Of a stretch of DNA of 64,000 bases, positions 47,738 to 59,000 are shown piece after piece. The notes under the pieces are model-generated. The model ran no database searches, was not told the DNA's origin, and was given only the letters and a program-made list of their open reading frames with translations. Position 1 is the first letter of the stretch, and every line of letters begins with the position of its first letter. The stretch covers positions 1,552,501 to 1,616,500 of the forward strand of contig JARHVA010000667.1 in assembly GCA_037957365.1 (NCBI GenBank), read 5' to 3'. This DNA comes from Torreya grandis (Eukaryota; Streptophyta; Pinopsida; Cupressales; Taxaceae). The translations under genes and the position numbers were made by a program.

Positions 47738-48982
47738 TTGGATCATACCTCCCAATTTGAGAGCCTTTTGGTCCCCAATAGCTTAGATACATAGGAGATA
47801 ATGGTATAATTCCCACACTTTCTCCTTGGTGTACCATTTTGTCTTTCTTGGGAGCTGCCTCTTCAAACCAGTCTTCTAATGTTCATGCTCCTTTATTCTA
47901 GTTGTTCTCATTGTTTAATTGGAATTTGAATTAATAAGTGTATTAACCCTAATTTAAATAAATTGAATAGAATATAACAAAATGTTATATATCAATTTGC
48001 GACAAATAGAGTAAAAGTAAAATGTTGAGTTCGACAAAGTGCAATCGAAAGAAAGAAGACTAACTATAAATCAAATATAAAACTTAGTTGTTTATTGTCT
48101 ATGTGCGGACTGTGTAAAACTAATAGTTGTCTAGAACTAACTGACAGAGATTGATTCTGTAAGTGCATATAGTTTGGGATTGAAACTAATGAAGGTTAGG
48201 ATCATCCAACTTGGGTCAGGGTCGATTGCCAGTATTGACTTGAACTGGTTGATCTTGACCTTTGCTGAAAACCAAGAAACTCAGATTACAATCGTTTTCT
48301 TGCAATAGCTTGACTCATGCTTGTTTGCAGAGATTTAACTTTCAGACGGTTGAAAGACCTACCAATAACTTTTTCAAAGTTAAAACCTTATTAGGGTTGA
48401 GTTAACCCCAATAATCCCTATGATGATTTAACATTGTCTACAGATCCAATACTTTGAAGAGAAAAATCAAATCCACATAGTTCTCCCACTTAGAGTGCTT
48501 TGTGAAATTGTGCTCCTTTGACTATATGAGTACATTTAGAAATAGCTTGAATACTTGATCATGGTTTTTTTTGCTTGGATAAATTAGGTTCTTGACTTGG
48601 CTAAGGACTCTTTCAAATGATTAATATTAGAATTGGGAAGAATAAAGAATCTTTAAGCAATGTGCAATAGTGTAAGTATGCCTTTGTATTGAAATTACCA
48701 AGTGATAGAATAAGTGATTTGAGTGTGCCTTTATAACAATTCTAAAAGGGAAATTCTCATGCTAACTATCCTAAAAATACGGATCAATCTATAAGAAAGG
48801 GTTCAAATTTGAAAAGTAATTGTTAAAAGGAGTAAGGTCAGGATTGACCCATATAGGTCAAGAATGTTTGTCACTATTGACCCATATTGGTTGATCTTGT
48901 GCATTAACTTGTACATCAACCATATCTAATGTTTGTCAGGATTGACTCTCCTTATGTACATTAAATTGTACATCAATCATAT
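47738..48982. other. Spacer without recognised gene
   Basis: Only diffuse AT-rich sequence with a few short repeated phrases (GGATTGACCCATAT and GTACATCAACCATATCTA near 48840-48980). No coding or element signal. Confidence 0.4.
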
Positions 48983-49145
48983 CTATTGTTTCTTTCATGG
49001 AAACCTGAAACTCCTCATGGCTGCTCTCTTCTTTCACCTCTATTGTTTCCTTTATGGAAACCTACATCTCCTCATGGTTGCTCTCTATTTCATTCACTTT
49101 TACTGTTTTCTTCATAAAAATATGCATCTTTTCTTGGTTGTCCTC
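48983..49145 (+). repeat. Three-fold tandem repeat of about 58 bp, cut by a copia LTR
   Basis: Three units start TATTGTTTC(T/C)TT, TATTGTTTCCTT and TACTGTTTTCTT at about 48983, 49041 and 49101. Each carries a (C/T)ATGGAAACCT-like block (TAAAAATATG in the third) and a CTCATGGTTGCTCTCT-like block. The third is shortened where the LTR begins at 49146. The 95-codon open frame across them is a product of the repeat. Confidence 0.75.
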
Positions 49146-49778
49146 TGTTGGTGTAGGTTTTTTTATCCATTATATGGTTTTCCTACACATATATTAAGCT
49201 TGCTTAGTTGGAATAATTAAGCCACTTAAGTGTAATAATGAGGTCATTAGTTGCAGATGCACATGCTTATTTGTAGTCAACATCGTTGTCTTATTCATTT
49301 GGCAACCAATGTTGACATCTGGGGCTTGACATGTTTCAGATGGGTTTACTATTCACTTGGCAACTGAGTTGTGTTCTCATTTCCAAATGGATGTGGTGTC
49401 CTCATTTCCAAATGGATGTGGCTAAATACCTCTTCTCTATCTATATAAGGACCTCTGCTCCAAGGCATTCATAGTGGATTGTGTGGAGTATTGTAGATTC
49501 CATTGACGATTGTGGAGCTACTTGGCCCTTGTGCCATTTGTGTAGTAAGCATTCTGGTGATAGAACCATTATGCTTGTTACTAGGTTAGCTTAGTGTGTT
49601 GTGACAGTTATGAATGATAGAGCTATGAGTTGTGTGAACCCCATGCTTTGTACACCTCTATTCACTGAATACAATCTATCTTTATTCTGCTCGTGTGATT
49701 TCATTCATTGTAACAAATTTGTGTGTTCGATCTTCCAGTATTCGATCTTAGAAATCTCATATGTAGACGATTCTAACA
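49146..49778 (+). repeat. Ty1/copia-type LTR (633 bp)
   Basis: It starts TGTTGGTGTAGG and ends GATTCTAACA, directly followed by an initiator-Met primer-binding site. A TATA box (CTATATAAGG) lies at about 49438-49450, leaving a U3 of about 300 bp and an R-U5 of about 330 bp. A 21-bp direct repeat (CTCATTTCCAAATGGATGTG) occurs twice near 49377-49425. Size, ends and PBS fit copia elements. No gag or pol follows, so the rest of the element has been lost or decayed. Confidence 0.85.
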
Positions 49779-49795
49779 TGGTATCAGAACTCCGG
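49779..49795 (+). other. Primer-binding site of the copia-type element
   Basis: TGGTATCAGAACTCCGG follows the LTR end without a gap and pairs with the 3' end of initiator methionine tRNA. It fixes the plus orientation. Confidence 0.85.
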
Positions 49796-51361
49796 CGCTG
49801 GTAAACGGACGTCATTTTCTTTTATGGTTTGAAATCGTGAGTAGATTTTAAAGTTTGTTCTCTAATATGATCTAAATAAAAAAAATTGATACAAAAGCTC
49901 TCTCTCATTTGAAGGCTTAATCAATAGCATATTTTGTTCCATTCACATTGGATTTAACATCTGATATGCTCAAAGGTACATGGCTCAAATCTAAATATCC
50001 ACGGCTGCCTTCTTCATAGTCCCTTGGTAAATCAATTGGTTATTGATCATATTTGTGTATTCTCTGATAATCAAAACATATGTTTTTGGTATTTTGTGGC
50101 ATTGGCAGATTTACAAAGCTTTATCTAGACCTTTGTCGGCCCCATCATAGCCCAAATGTCGTTGATGCAAGCTTCAGAGTCATAATTTCCTCACATACAC
50201 GCTTTCAACTTTGCGTATCTGGCTCAACCTACATATTCACGGCCTGGTTGGGACAAATTCTTACTTGAACCTGCACCAAACTTGGTGTTTTTTTACCAAA
50301 ATCAGACTTGCAATGTGTTCATGATCATTTTTTGATGGTGTTTCAGCTTGCAATGTATTTTTTGATCTCTGCCAAGCTGTTTTGATTCACAGTGCTGATC
50401 TAGGGTGTTTTGAACCTCCACGCCCTGAGCATTGGCCGAACTAGAAAAGGACACAATCTAATCCATATTAGTCAAGCCATCAACACACAGGTCACATTTT
50501 TTGGCTCAGCTATCAAATAAGAGGTGTCTACATTTGTGTCAAGCCACCAACTGCTCAATCTGTCCACTGCTCAAACCTAGCTGGTCAAAGACACTCTCCA
50601 CGAAGCCTTACAGGCCATCCATGCCATTCACGGTACTCCATGCACCGCCCACATCCTAAAAACACATCCAACATTGCTTAAATTCAAAAAGTCAACATTT
50701 CTACTCTTTAGATATTGATTTGTGAGTTGTAATGCATGAAGCGTTTATAGACTAGTTGGTGGGGCTCATTTTATAAGAACAAAGTGTGGTAGGAGGTCAA
50801 AGGTTCAACTCCCACTCACGCCATTATTTTGTTCAAATTTGTTTTTTTAATTGTTTTTTTAAAAAAACAATATTACATTAATGGTGGTGGCATTTATTGT
50901 AATAAATGGATGCGTTTTTGGTGGAAAATGACATCCATTTTGAGAATCTTTTTTGAGACGAATTTGGTAAATTTTGAATAATTCTAAGGGTTACGCAAGC
51001 TTCAAATTACATTTGGCATTGGGGGCACTGCCCCTTGACCTTGCCCTATATTGCGAGCTACCCCTTGATCCCACTCCCACTTCGCATTTTGTTGTACAGT
51101 ACTTTCGAGTGTCGAAGACCATCAGGGGAGGTTCGATTTGGTAGGTCAGTTCCTCTCATAGTATAAACAAGCTTGTTCACACAGATTGGTCGTGGATGCA
51201 TTTTTTGCTGAGCCCAATGTTCAGTATTTAAGCGTGCATTGTACTTGCAAACTTAACGGGTTATTTATGATACTTATGGAGGGGAGACAGCTCTTTGTTG
51301 ATACTTATGGGGAGGGTACATCTCTATGTTCGTACAGGAGATTTAAATGTACTTGGGTACC
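49796..51361. other. Region after the copia LTR, no recognised coding sequence
   Basis: No copia gag, protease, integrase or RT motif was found. One tRNA-like promoter pair at 50747-50815 is listed separately. The stretch ends at a new LTR. Confidence 0.4.
50747..50815 (+). other. Possible SINE head with A-box and B-box
   Basis: TAGACTAGTTGGTGG (about 50747-50761) resembles a Pol III A box, and GGTTCAACTCC (about 50802-50812) resembles a B box with a CpG-decay change. The 54-base spacing is a little long but allowed. No tRNA cloverleaf or repeat copy was found to support it, so this is a weak call. Confidence 0.25.
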
Positions 51362-53420
51362 TGTTGGCCATTTATTTTGGCCCACATACCAAAATTCTGA
51401 CCGATTCAAAAAACTATGGACTCCGTCAAAAAAACTATGGACTCTATCAAAAGATTTACGGACTCCATTTGAAGAACTACAAACTCCATCAAAGAATCTA
51501 CGGACTCCATCAGTGGAGCTGCTTTACTTAAATTGCCTTATAAGTTGAAAACAATGGAAAGTCTGAAGTAGTAAGCAGTGAGGTCTGAGAAGTCCAAAAT
51601 AGGCAAGTGTGTAAACCTGATCAAGCGGAAGCCAAGTGCAAAATCTCATTTTCAGCTAAGTCTTTACTTGCAATTTTTTGGACTTTTAGTGTCGGAATTC
51701 TTTTGGACTCTTGTTTTCTTCAGAGAAGTGTCCAAGCAAGGTTTTCCAAAGGATCTTTTCTTTAAGCAAAATGCCCTATACAACTTTCCTGAAAGGTGCA
51801 TTTCTCGAGAAAGTGGTCCTTTTCATTTTTTTTGAAGGGCCATTTTTCACTTTTTTGAAAGGCACTTTCAAAAGAAATGGTCCTCTTCAATAATTCCGAA
51901 AGGTACCTTTTCAATTTTTTCGAAGGGTATGTTCCTTCTAGAAGGGCCATTTTCAAAAGTTCCAGGACTTTTCCAAAGAAAGGACCGGTGTATTTTTTCC
52001 GAAAGGTTTGTTTGGATCTCAGAGGGACAATCTGAAAAGGAAAGAATTCCTTTGGACTTTTTGTCTGAAGGAAGTTTACTAAGGAAAATGCCATTAGAAA
52101 TTTTTTGAAGGGTAGAATCCCTTCGGAAAAGGATCAATTACAAAATCCTGAAGGGTATCTGCCTTTCAAGAAGGATCATTTTAATAAAGCCGAAGGTCCA
52201 TTTCCTTTTGGGGAGTCCAATTCAAGAAGGTCGAGGGCACATTCAAAAAGGGCGAAGGGATCATTGCAAAAGTCTGAAGGGTAGTTACCCTTCAGAAGAG
52301 GACACTTAGTAGATTTTTGAAGGGTACTTTCTCTTCGCAAAGGACACTTGCACAAAGCCGAAAGACCAATTGTAAAGCAAAGGAATGGCCCAAAGGAAGT
52401 AGTCGTTGGATTCAAATGGCTTGGGAAAGTTGTAAAAGGCACTTAGGAAAAATGCCAATGGAATTCCCTTGGAAGAATAAGCTTCGTGAAAGTAGTCCGA
52501 GACTTTATCTTGGGAGAAAATCCGAGGAAAAAGGTTCTAAGGCAAAAAATTTAGTAGAAAAGCGGTCTGAAAAGAAAAAAGTTGCAAGGAATGATAAGTC
52601 CAAAGCAAGCAGTAAGGAATGAGAAGATCAAAGAAATAAGCAGGTAAGTAGTAAGCAGTAAGGAGAACAACAAATAAAGAGGCGACACTTGTCAGGATCG
52701 CGCGGACCCAGACCCCATCATTAAAGCTCCTGAAAGAAACAAAAGAGTTGTTCACACCCACTTGTACAAAGTAGGTGAGCGACTTGAATGAAGATGTAGA
52801 GCCATGCTTTCGGTCATGCCCTCAACAAGCTGCCACTCAAAATAGGTTTGATCATGACACTGCCAAGTACACAACTATGGGGGCCTTATCTTGGCAACAA
52901 AGGAGAGTTGATGCATTCAGGGATTCGAGGAAGCTGCAAAAAAGATCTCGGCCATTTATGACCCCCCCTCTCCGTCCTCTCACGCAGGCCCCCTCTTCTC
53001 TCATCTCCTTTTTCGCTATATATATAGACTTTTGGGCCTTAATAAGGATCCCTTGACTGGTGATAGAGGCACTCTATCAAAATTTCCTTGTAACACTCTC
53101 TTGAATCAATACAAAACAACTTTCTGATTTTCACTGAAATCAAGTGTGCATTATTGAAGTTTAACTTGCAGAATGTATGTTTTTCCTCATCATCTGTGAA
53201 TTCTCTATGCACCTCACTTCAGTTTTCTTGGTTTCTTGCAGGTCGTGTGATGTGTTAGCCTTTAGTGCCTCTCAGAAGCATTACGAGTCATAGTATCTCT
53301 CCTATAGACCTATTTCTTCCTTCCCTTCAAAGTGCATCTTCCCCTTTGACCTCCACACAACTACTCTGTCTGCAGCTTTGAAATAGGATCAGCTAGATTT
53401 ATCTTGTTTAAGTCCAGTAG
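51362..53420 (+). repeat. LTR, giant family C, plus strand, 3' end cut off
   Basis: It starts TGTTGGCCATTTATTTTGGCC. A six-fold CTATGGACTCCATCAA-like array follows (51406-51515), then hairpin-rich sequence with CCCTTC...GAAGGG blocks (51780-52340) and a TATA-like CTATATATATAG at about 53008. The expected 3' end of the family (...GTGCAATCC...CAACA) is not reached before 53421, where sequence in opposite orientation begins. The minus-strand LARD has therefore probably inserted into this LTR. Confidence 0.75.
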
Positions 53421-55439
53421 TAGTTGTAGCGTAGGATTGCACCTTTGTGGGAGAGTTTTTCAGGCTCTTTCACTCCCAGCTACAATATTGGTGTAACCTT
53501 AGGTTGTGGGTATCCTGTAGTGAGGTTGAACCTCCAGAGAAGGCCGGCTTCCTCTTTGATGCTCACCTAAACTAATGATTCACAGAGACAAGTGTTAGAA
53601 AGGGGATAAGGGCTCCTAAGAAAGCTAACCAGATGATGCACCAAACTAAAATGGACACTCATCTATGCTTGAACCCACACTAGATCAGTCATAAGACAGC
53701 TATGGTTTACACAATCTTGAGATCAAGTTAACACACTGGAAGAGGTTCAGACAGAACACTAATCTAGATCTACAAGAGCTTGAAAATACATTAAAGAGGC
53801 AAGCAGAAGGCTGATAGACTAGGAAGAATCTCCTTCACGAATCCACCAAGCACAAACATACTAAGGCATTGAACAATGACAAGAGATAGGCAAAGAAATC
53901 ATCTTATTGCATCAAGAGGTAGTTCTTACAAATTCTTGATAGGGTCAAACCTAATCAAGCTGAGCATATTTTGCAATATCTCAAAGAGTGTCCTGTCTCC
54001 TAGAGAGATGAAAAAGTCTAAAAACTGGGAACCCTCCAAAATGGAAAGCATCCGATATATATAGAGAAAAAGGTCTTGAGAAAGAAAAAGGCTTGTGGGA
54101 GCAAGGAGAACTGAGAGAAGAGGTCATCGATGATCAGGGCCCCTGTTGTTGTACTCGAGCTCCATTGCATTCAAAGCGGCAACTGTCTTGACCATGAAAT
54201 GAACCATCCAAGATCACCACAAATCTCCTCGAGCTCCTCATGCATTCAAGTCCCTTCCCTTTTTGGCGCTGAGAGAGCCATGTCGTGGGTCACTGCATGT
54301 ACCCACCCAAATGTACATGATTTGATCTCTTGCATTTAAAACTTGGCATGCTCCTTCACTCTACTTGGATAAGGACGAAATCACCATATCTATGAATCCA
54401 GGCTTAGCCATGCTGCCTCTGATTGAGCGGCTGCTTGTCGGAGGTGAGAGCCATATCGAAGGATGAAGGCTTCTCCATTAATTCGCACCTACCAGCTCTT
54501 GCCAGTTGAATGTGTCATTGACACTTGTCATGTACACTTTTGCTCTTAAGATTCGTTGACTCCCTTTGACCTTTTTTGAATGGAAACAACTATTTGACGA
54601 GACCCATCTTTGAAATCTGTGAGAACGTCTTAGGATTTCAAATTCAAACAACTATTTGCTGGGGCTATATTTTGACGTTTGCGGGCCCGTCATAGGATAC
54701 TTGAATCCCAATGTCTATTTTTTCAGACTTTTTGCTTTCAACAATTCCTTCAGACATTTTGTTCGAAGGAATTAGGTCTTCGGGTTTTTTGCTATGGACA
54801 ATTCCTGCAGACAATTTGTCTAAAGGAATTTAAAGAAATGACCCTCTGGCTTTGTTGAAAAGGACTTTCCAAAGGGAAAGATACCCTTCTGACTTTTGGA
54901 AAGTGACCTTCCCAAAAGGAAAAATACCCTTCGGGAATTTTGAAATGGTCTTTTGAAGCTTTGAAATGAGCCTTCGGCAAAATTGCAACGGTCCATTTCC
55001 CTTTGGAAAAATGCCTTTGAAAAAGTTGCAATGGTCCACTTTGAAAAGAAAGTGACCCTTCGGCAAAGTTGAAATGGACCATTTCTTCAAAAGATACCCT
55101 TCGGAATTCTTGTTTTGGTCCACTTCTCCAAAGAAAGTGCCCTTCAAATTTTTTGAAGTGGACCATTTTGTAGAGGAAAGTGCCCTTTGGCTTTCTTGAA
55201 ATGGTCCATTTCTTGCAGAGAATTCTTTCGAAAGAATTCACTTGGAGAATTTTCCCGAAAGAATTCACTTTGACTTTGACTTGAAAGGACTTTCAGATTT
55301 TTGAAAAGTGCCCTTGCTTACTTCGGTTTTCTCATGACTCGCAACTGTCTTCCACCTTGTACTTTTGTAAATGTTGATGGAGTCCATAGATTTTTAAATC
55401 AGTTAGAATTTTGGTATGTGGGCCAAAAATTGGCCAACA
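53421..55439 (-). repeat. 3' LTR of the minus-strand family C LARD (about 2.0 kb)
   Basis: In element orientation it starts TGTTGGCCAATTTTTGGCCC at 55439. It has two GGACTCCAT-type motifs, then hairpin-rich sequence (54720-55320), a TATA-like CTATATATAT near 54056, and an end at GTGCAATCC...CTACAACTA at about 53421. The end is one base off the expected CAACA terminus, so the exact boundary is uncertain. It faces the plus-strand family C LTR tail to tail. Confidence 0.75.
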
Positions 55440-56067
55440 TTTTTGGCGACTCGCATGGGAAGCATGCCTGTTATGCTTGAGAACTCAAACCACTTGCCTT
55501 GTCTAGTCTATTGGGCATGGAGTCTTTAGCCTCTGCAACTGGGCTGGTCTGAAATTAAATACAAGGCTAACCCTTTCTGGAACTTCCTCTGGAAGCAACA
55601 AGGACAACACAAAACAAAGTGCCCAAGGCACTTGGAAAAGGAAAAACATAATAGAAAGGAAATGTGCACAAGGAACTTAGAGGAAAGCATGAAGCTAGCC
55701 TAGAACAAAACAAAGATAACAAACAAATGTGCCTGAAATATCACTTGGAGGAATTTGAACAAAACTAATCTAATAAATACACCCTAAAACTAAGTGTACC
55801 CTTTCCTCCTGGATCAAAAGTAAAGTTTGATACTTTTCTTGCATCATGAGATAAGGGATTGAATAAGGCATATAGCGTCTTGACCCCTGGTCTTGATGCT
55901 TGCTTCTTCTTTGTTGCAACTGTCAGCTTCTTTATCATTATGCTCAATGAGAACCAGGTAGTTCCAACTAGGTCAGCTATATGAATCTAGACAGTCTCAA
56001 ATTCTTCATATGGCTCCCTAACTGCAACCCCCAATGGTGGCTTAACGAGGTATAACTCTTGGATTTC

Positions 56068-59000
56068 TCAGGTGTCCTCAGTAGGACTGGGCTTGTTCTT
56101 TATTTCATGTTTTTTAGGTTCCTCAAGGAGCTGATGGCCCATTTCGAAGCCCTGAAACAAATCCATGTTTGCAATGAACTCTTGAGGTGGCAGAGTTGAA
56201 AGACTGCCCACTCCATCCCCTTTGATCTGCTTGACAAAGGTGCTCTCCTTGGATGCAACCAAACCATAGTTGCCTTGAAGAAGAAAATAGCCAGCTCTCA
56301 AGATCTCCAACAAGTCCTCAAATGAGCCTTTCGATTGATTGGTAACCTTTGGCTGCTCCACAAGTTCATCAGTTTGATCAACTATTTCATTCATTTCCTC
56401 GTCCTTTTTATAATGTGGCAGTTCATCCAAGGAATTAATAGCCCCGACCCCTCATTTTCAACATAAAGTGGTAGCTTTGCATCCTCAATAGTGCAGTCTA
56501 TTTCATGCACAACTGCGAAAGAGTCTTCAGTATGTTCCCCTTTGTTCAAGAAGGTTGAGTTGATTTTTTGTCTATCAAGAGGGGGCCCTATGGTGATTTA
56601 TTCCTCGTAGTTACTTGTGACATCCTCTTCCTCGGCCTCTTTGGATGCATCTTCTTGGTTTTCCTCACAGAGGAGAGGCTCTTTCTCAAAGAGTGGCATA
56701 ATAGATTCTTGAAAACACTCAACAAGGTGAGAAAGGTTCAGGGAAACTACCATAGGTTCCTGATTTTGTTCCTGAAGTTGCTCTAATTGGATTACCTTCA
56801 CCTCCTCTTCCTGATTCTTTGCCTCTTGAAAGGATCTCCATGAAGGAAAAGCTTTGGGATTTTGAGGGGAAAGGAGTGGACGCTGCAAGGTCTCTTGTTT
56901 GACTTCAGGGATCACCACCTTTTCCTTCTTCTGCCTGTTGACAATTTTGCCCCCCACAGGGCAAATTGTCACCCCTACACTTCGGAACTTTACGATGGTG
57001 CCAAGTTTGTCTTGTGAATCAGTTTTGGGGTCCTTAAATGACCATTTACAGCCACCCAAGTGGCCATCTATAGCCAAGTGAGTTTGTCATTCAGAGGTTT
57101 CCAAGGAGCTTGCTTGATTACAGCTAAATGTGCAAGTACAGCCAAGATATACAAGTTTTAAGTTTATTTATTTTGTCTTCCCAAGGAATTTTTTAGGATA
57201 TAAGAGGTGAACTATTTCTTCAGACATTTTGTCCGAGAGAAAGAGCTCTCAAAGGGCGGTGTAAAAGTCCGAAAAAATGACTAAGTGGTAGTCATTCAAG
57301 GCTTATTTTTTTCGGACTTTTTGTTCGAAAGAAAGGAGAAAAGCACAGTTGAGAAGACCGGTTTTCAAGTCAAGACAAAAGTTCCAAAGGATAGTTTCAA
57401 AAAGCCTGGGTGCCCTTCAAAAAGCTCAGGTGCCCTACAATTCTTTCGAAGGACACTTTTGAAGGCAGACATGCCCGTGCGGAGGGCACTTGGTCGGTGA
57501 AGTGGACCTTTTCAATTCTTTCGAAGGGCACTCTTGGAAGACATAGCCCTTGCGGAGGAAATCTGGGTGTCGCATAGGGACATTTACAATTTCCCTGAAG
57601 GGTATGTGCCCTTCTGGGGGACACTTCAAGCAAGAAGAAGACCTTGGCAAAATTCTAAAAGATAAAATTCATTTTTTTGAAGGATACTTGCCCTTGCAGA
57701 GGGCACTTGGTTGGTGGCAGGACCCTTTCAAAAGTTCTGAAGGGCATTTTAGGGAAGACATAGCCCTTGCGGAGGGCACCTCCATAAAGTGAAGGACAAA
57801 AGCAAAGTTCTAGAAGGGCACTTGCCCTTCGGGGAAAAGATAGCCAAAGGAGATGAATTCCTTAGGACTTTTTGTTCAAAGGAATTCTGAAGACATTCAG
57901 GAGGATAAAAAACCCAGGGAAAATAAAAAACAAAGGCAAAGTAATTTTCAAACAGGGAATCCGCGAGAGTTTAAAGTCAACAAAATTCTGAAGAAAATCA
58001 AAGGGCATGACATAAGAGCCTAAAAGAATAAAATAGGAAAATTAGCAAGGGAACGAATTCCTTTAGACTTTTTGTCCGAAGGAATAAGGATAGTTTCAAA
58101 AAACCCGATAGAAAAGACAAGGGCATAAGCAAAGGCCAAAAAGGAGAAAAGAAAATGCCAAGCTCAGGAAAGAGAAGAGATAGAGAGTCCTTCGAACAAT
58201 TTGTCCGAAGGATGACAACTAAAATAAACCCCAAATTTTGAATTAAAGCAGAACACGAAAAAAGCCAGAGAAAACACGAAGTGAATTGAGCATGATCAAT
58301 AGCATGAATAGAGACGTAAGCACAAACAAGACTGAGCCAGAACTGAACAAGAAGTAAGACAAACACAGAAATAGAGGCATGAGCAAAGATTAAAGCAAAA
58401 CTGAACATGGACATAAGCATGAACAGTAAATAAAATCAATGCAAAATAAAGACAAAGGCAAGATAAACAAAAATCATACACAGACTAACGTTAGGTGACT
58501 CCAATGAAATGAATGTGTTTAAAAAAGCAAGCATGCTTCAATTCTGAAAATAGAGTCGTCTTGCATGATGAATAGGCAAAGCGTTGAACATTTCAAATAC
58601 CCAAAAATTCCATGCACGCACTCTCGTTTGCTCGAAACATTTTGGCGGTTCAAACACAATTCTTAATTTGGCATTTACATTGATTTTATGCAAAGGGGAG
58701 ACTTTCAAACGTTCCAGCAGTTCGAGTGAATTAACTACTCTTGTTTTGAAGTTGACTAGTTTTCAAGTCAAGACATCTATTCGTAGATTTCATGCATTCA
58801 AAACTTTTCTTTTTTTTTTCAACACAAGGAATTTTCATGCAAGACAAAATAGACTTTTATAAAGGCTAAGTTGGTTTGAGTTTACTCTCTCTATTTTCAA
58901 CGCCAATCTCTTGGCTTGTTGTAAATTTTTATATTAATGGCTTTTCAGTCTTGTAAAATCTATCCCTCTCTTGGTAAGATCAGACTCTGCCATAAGTGAG

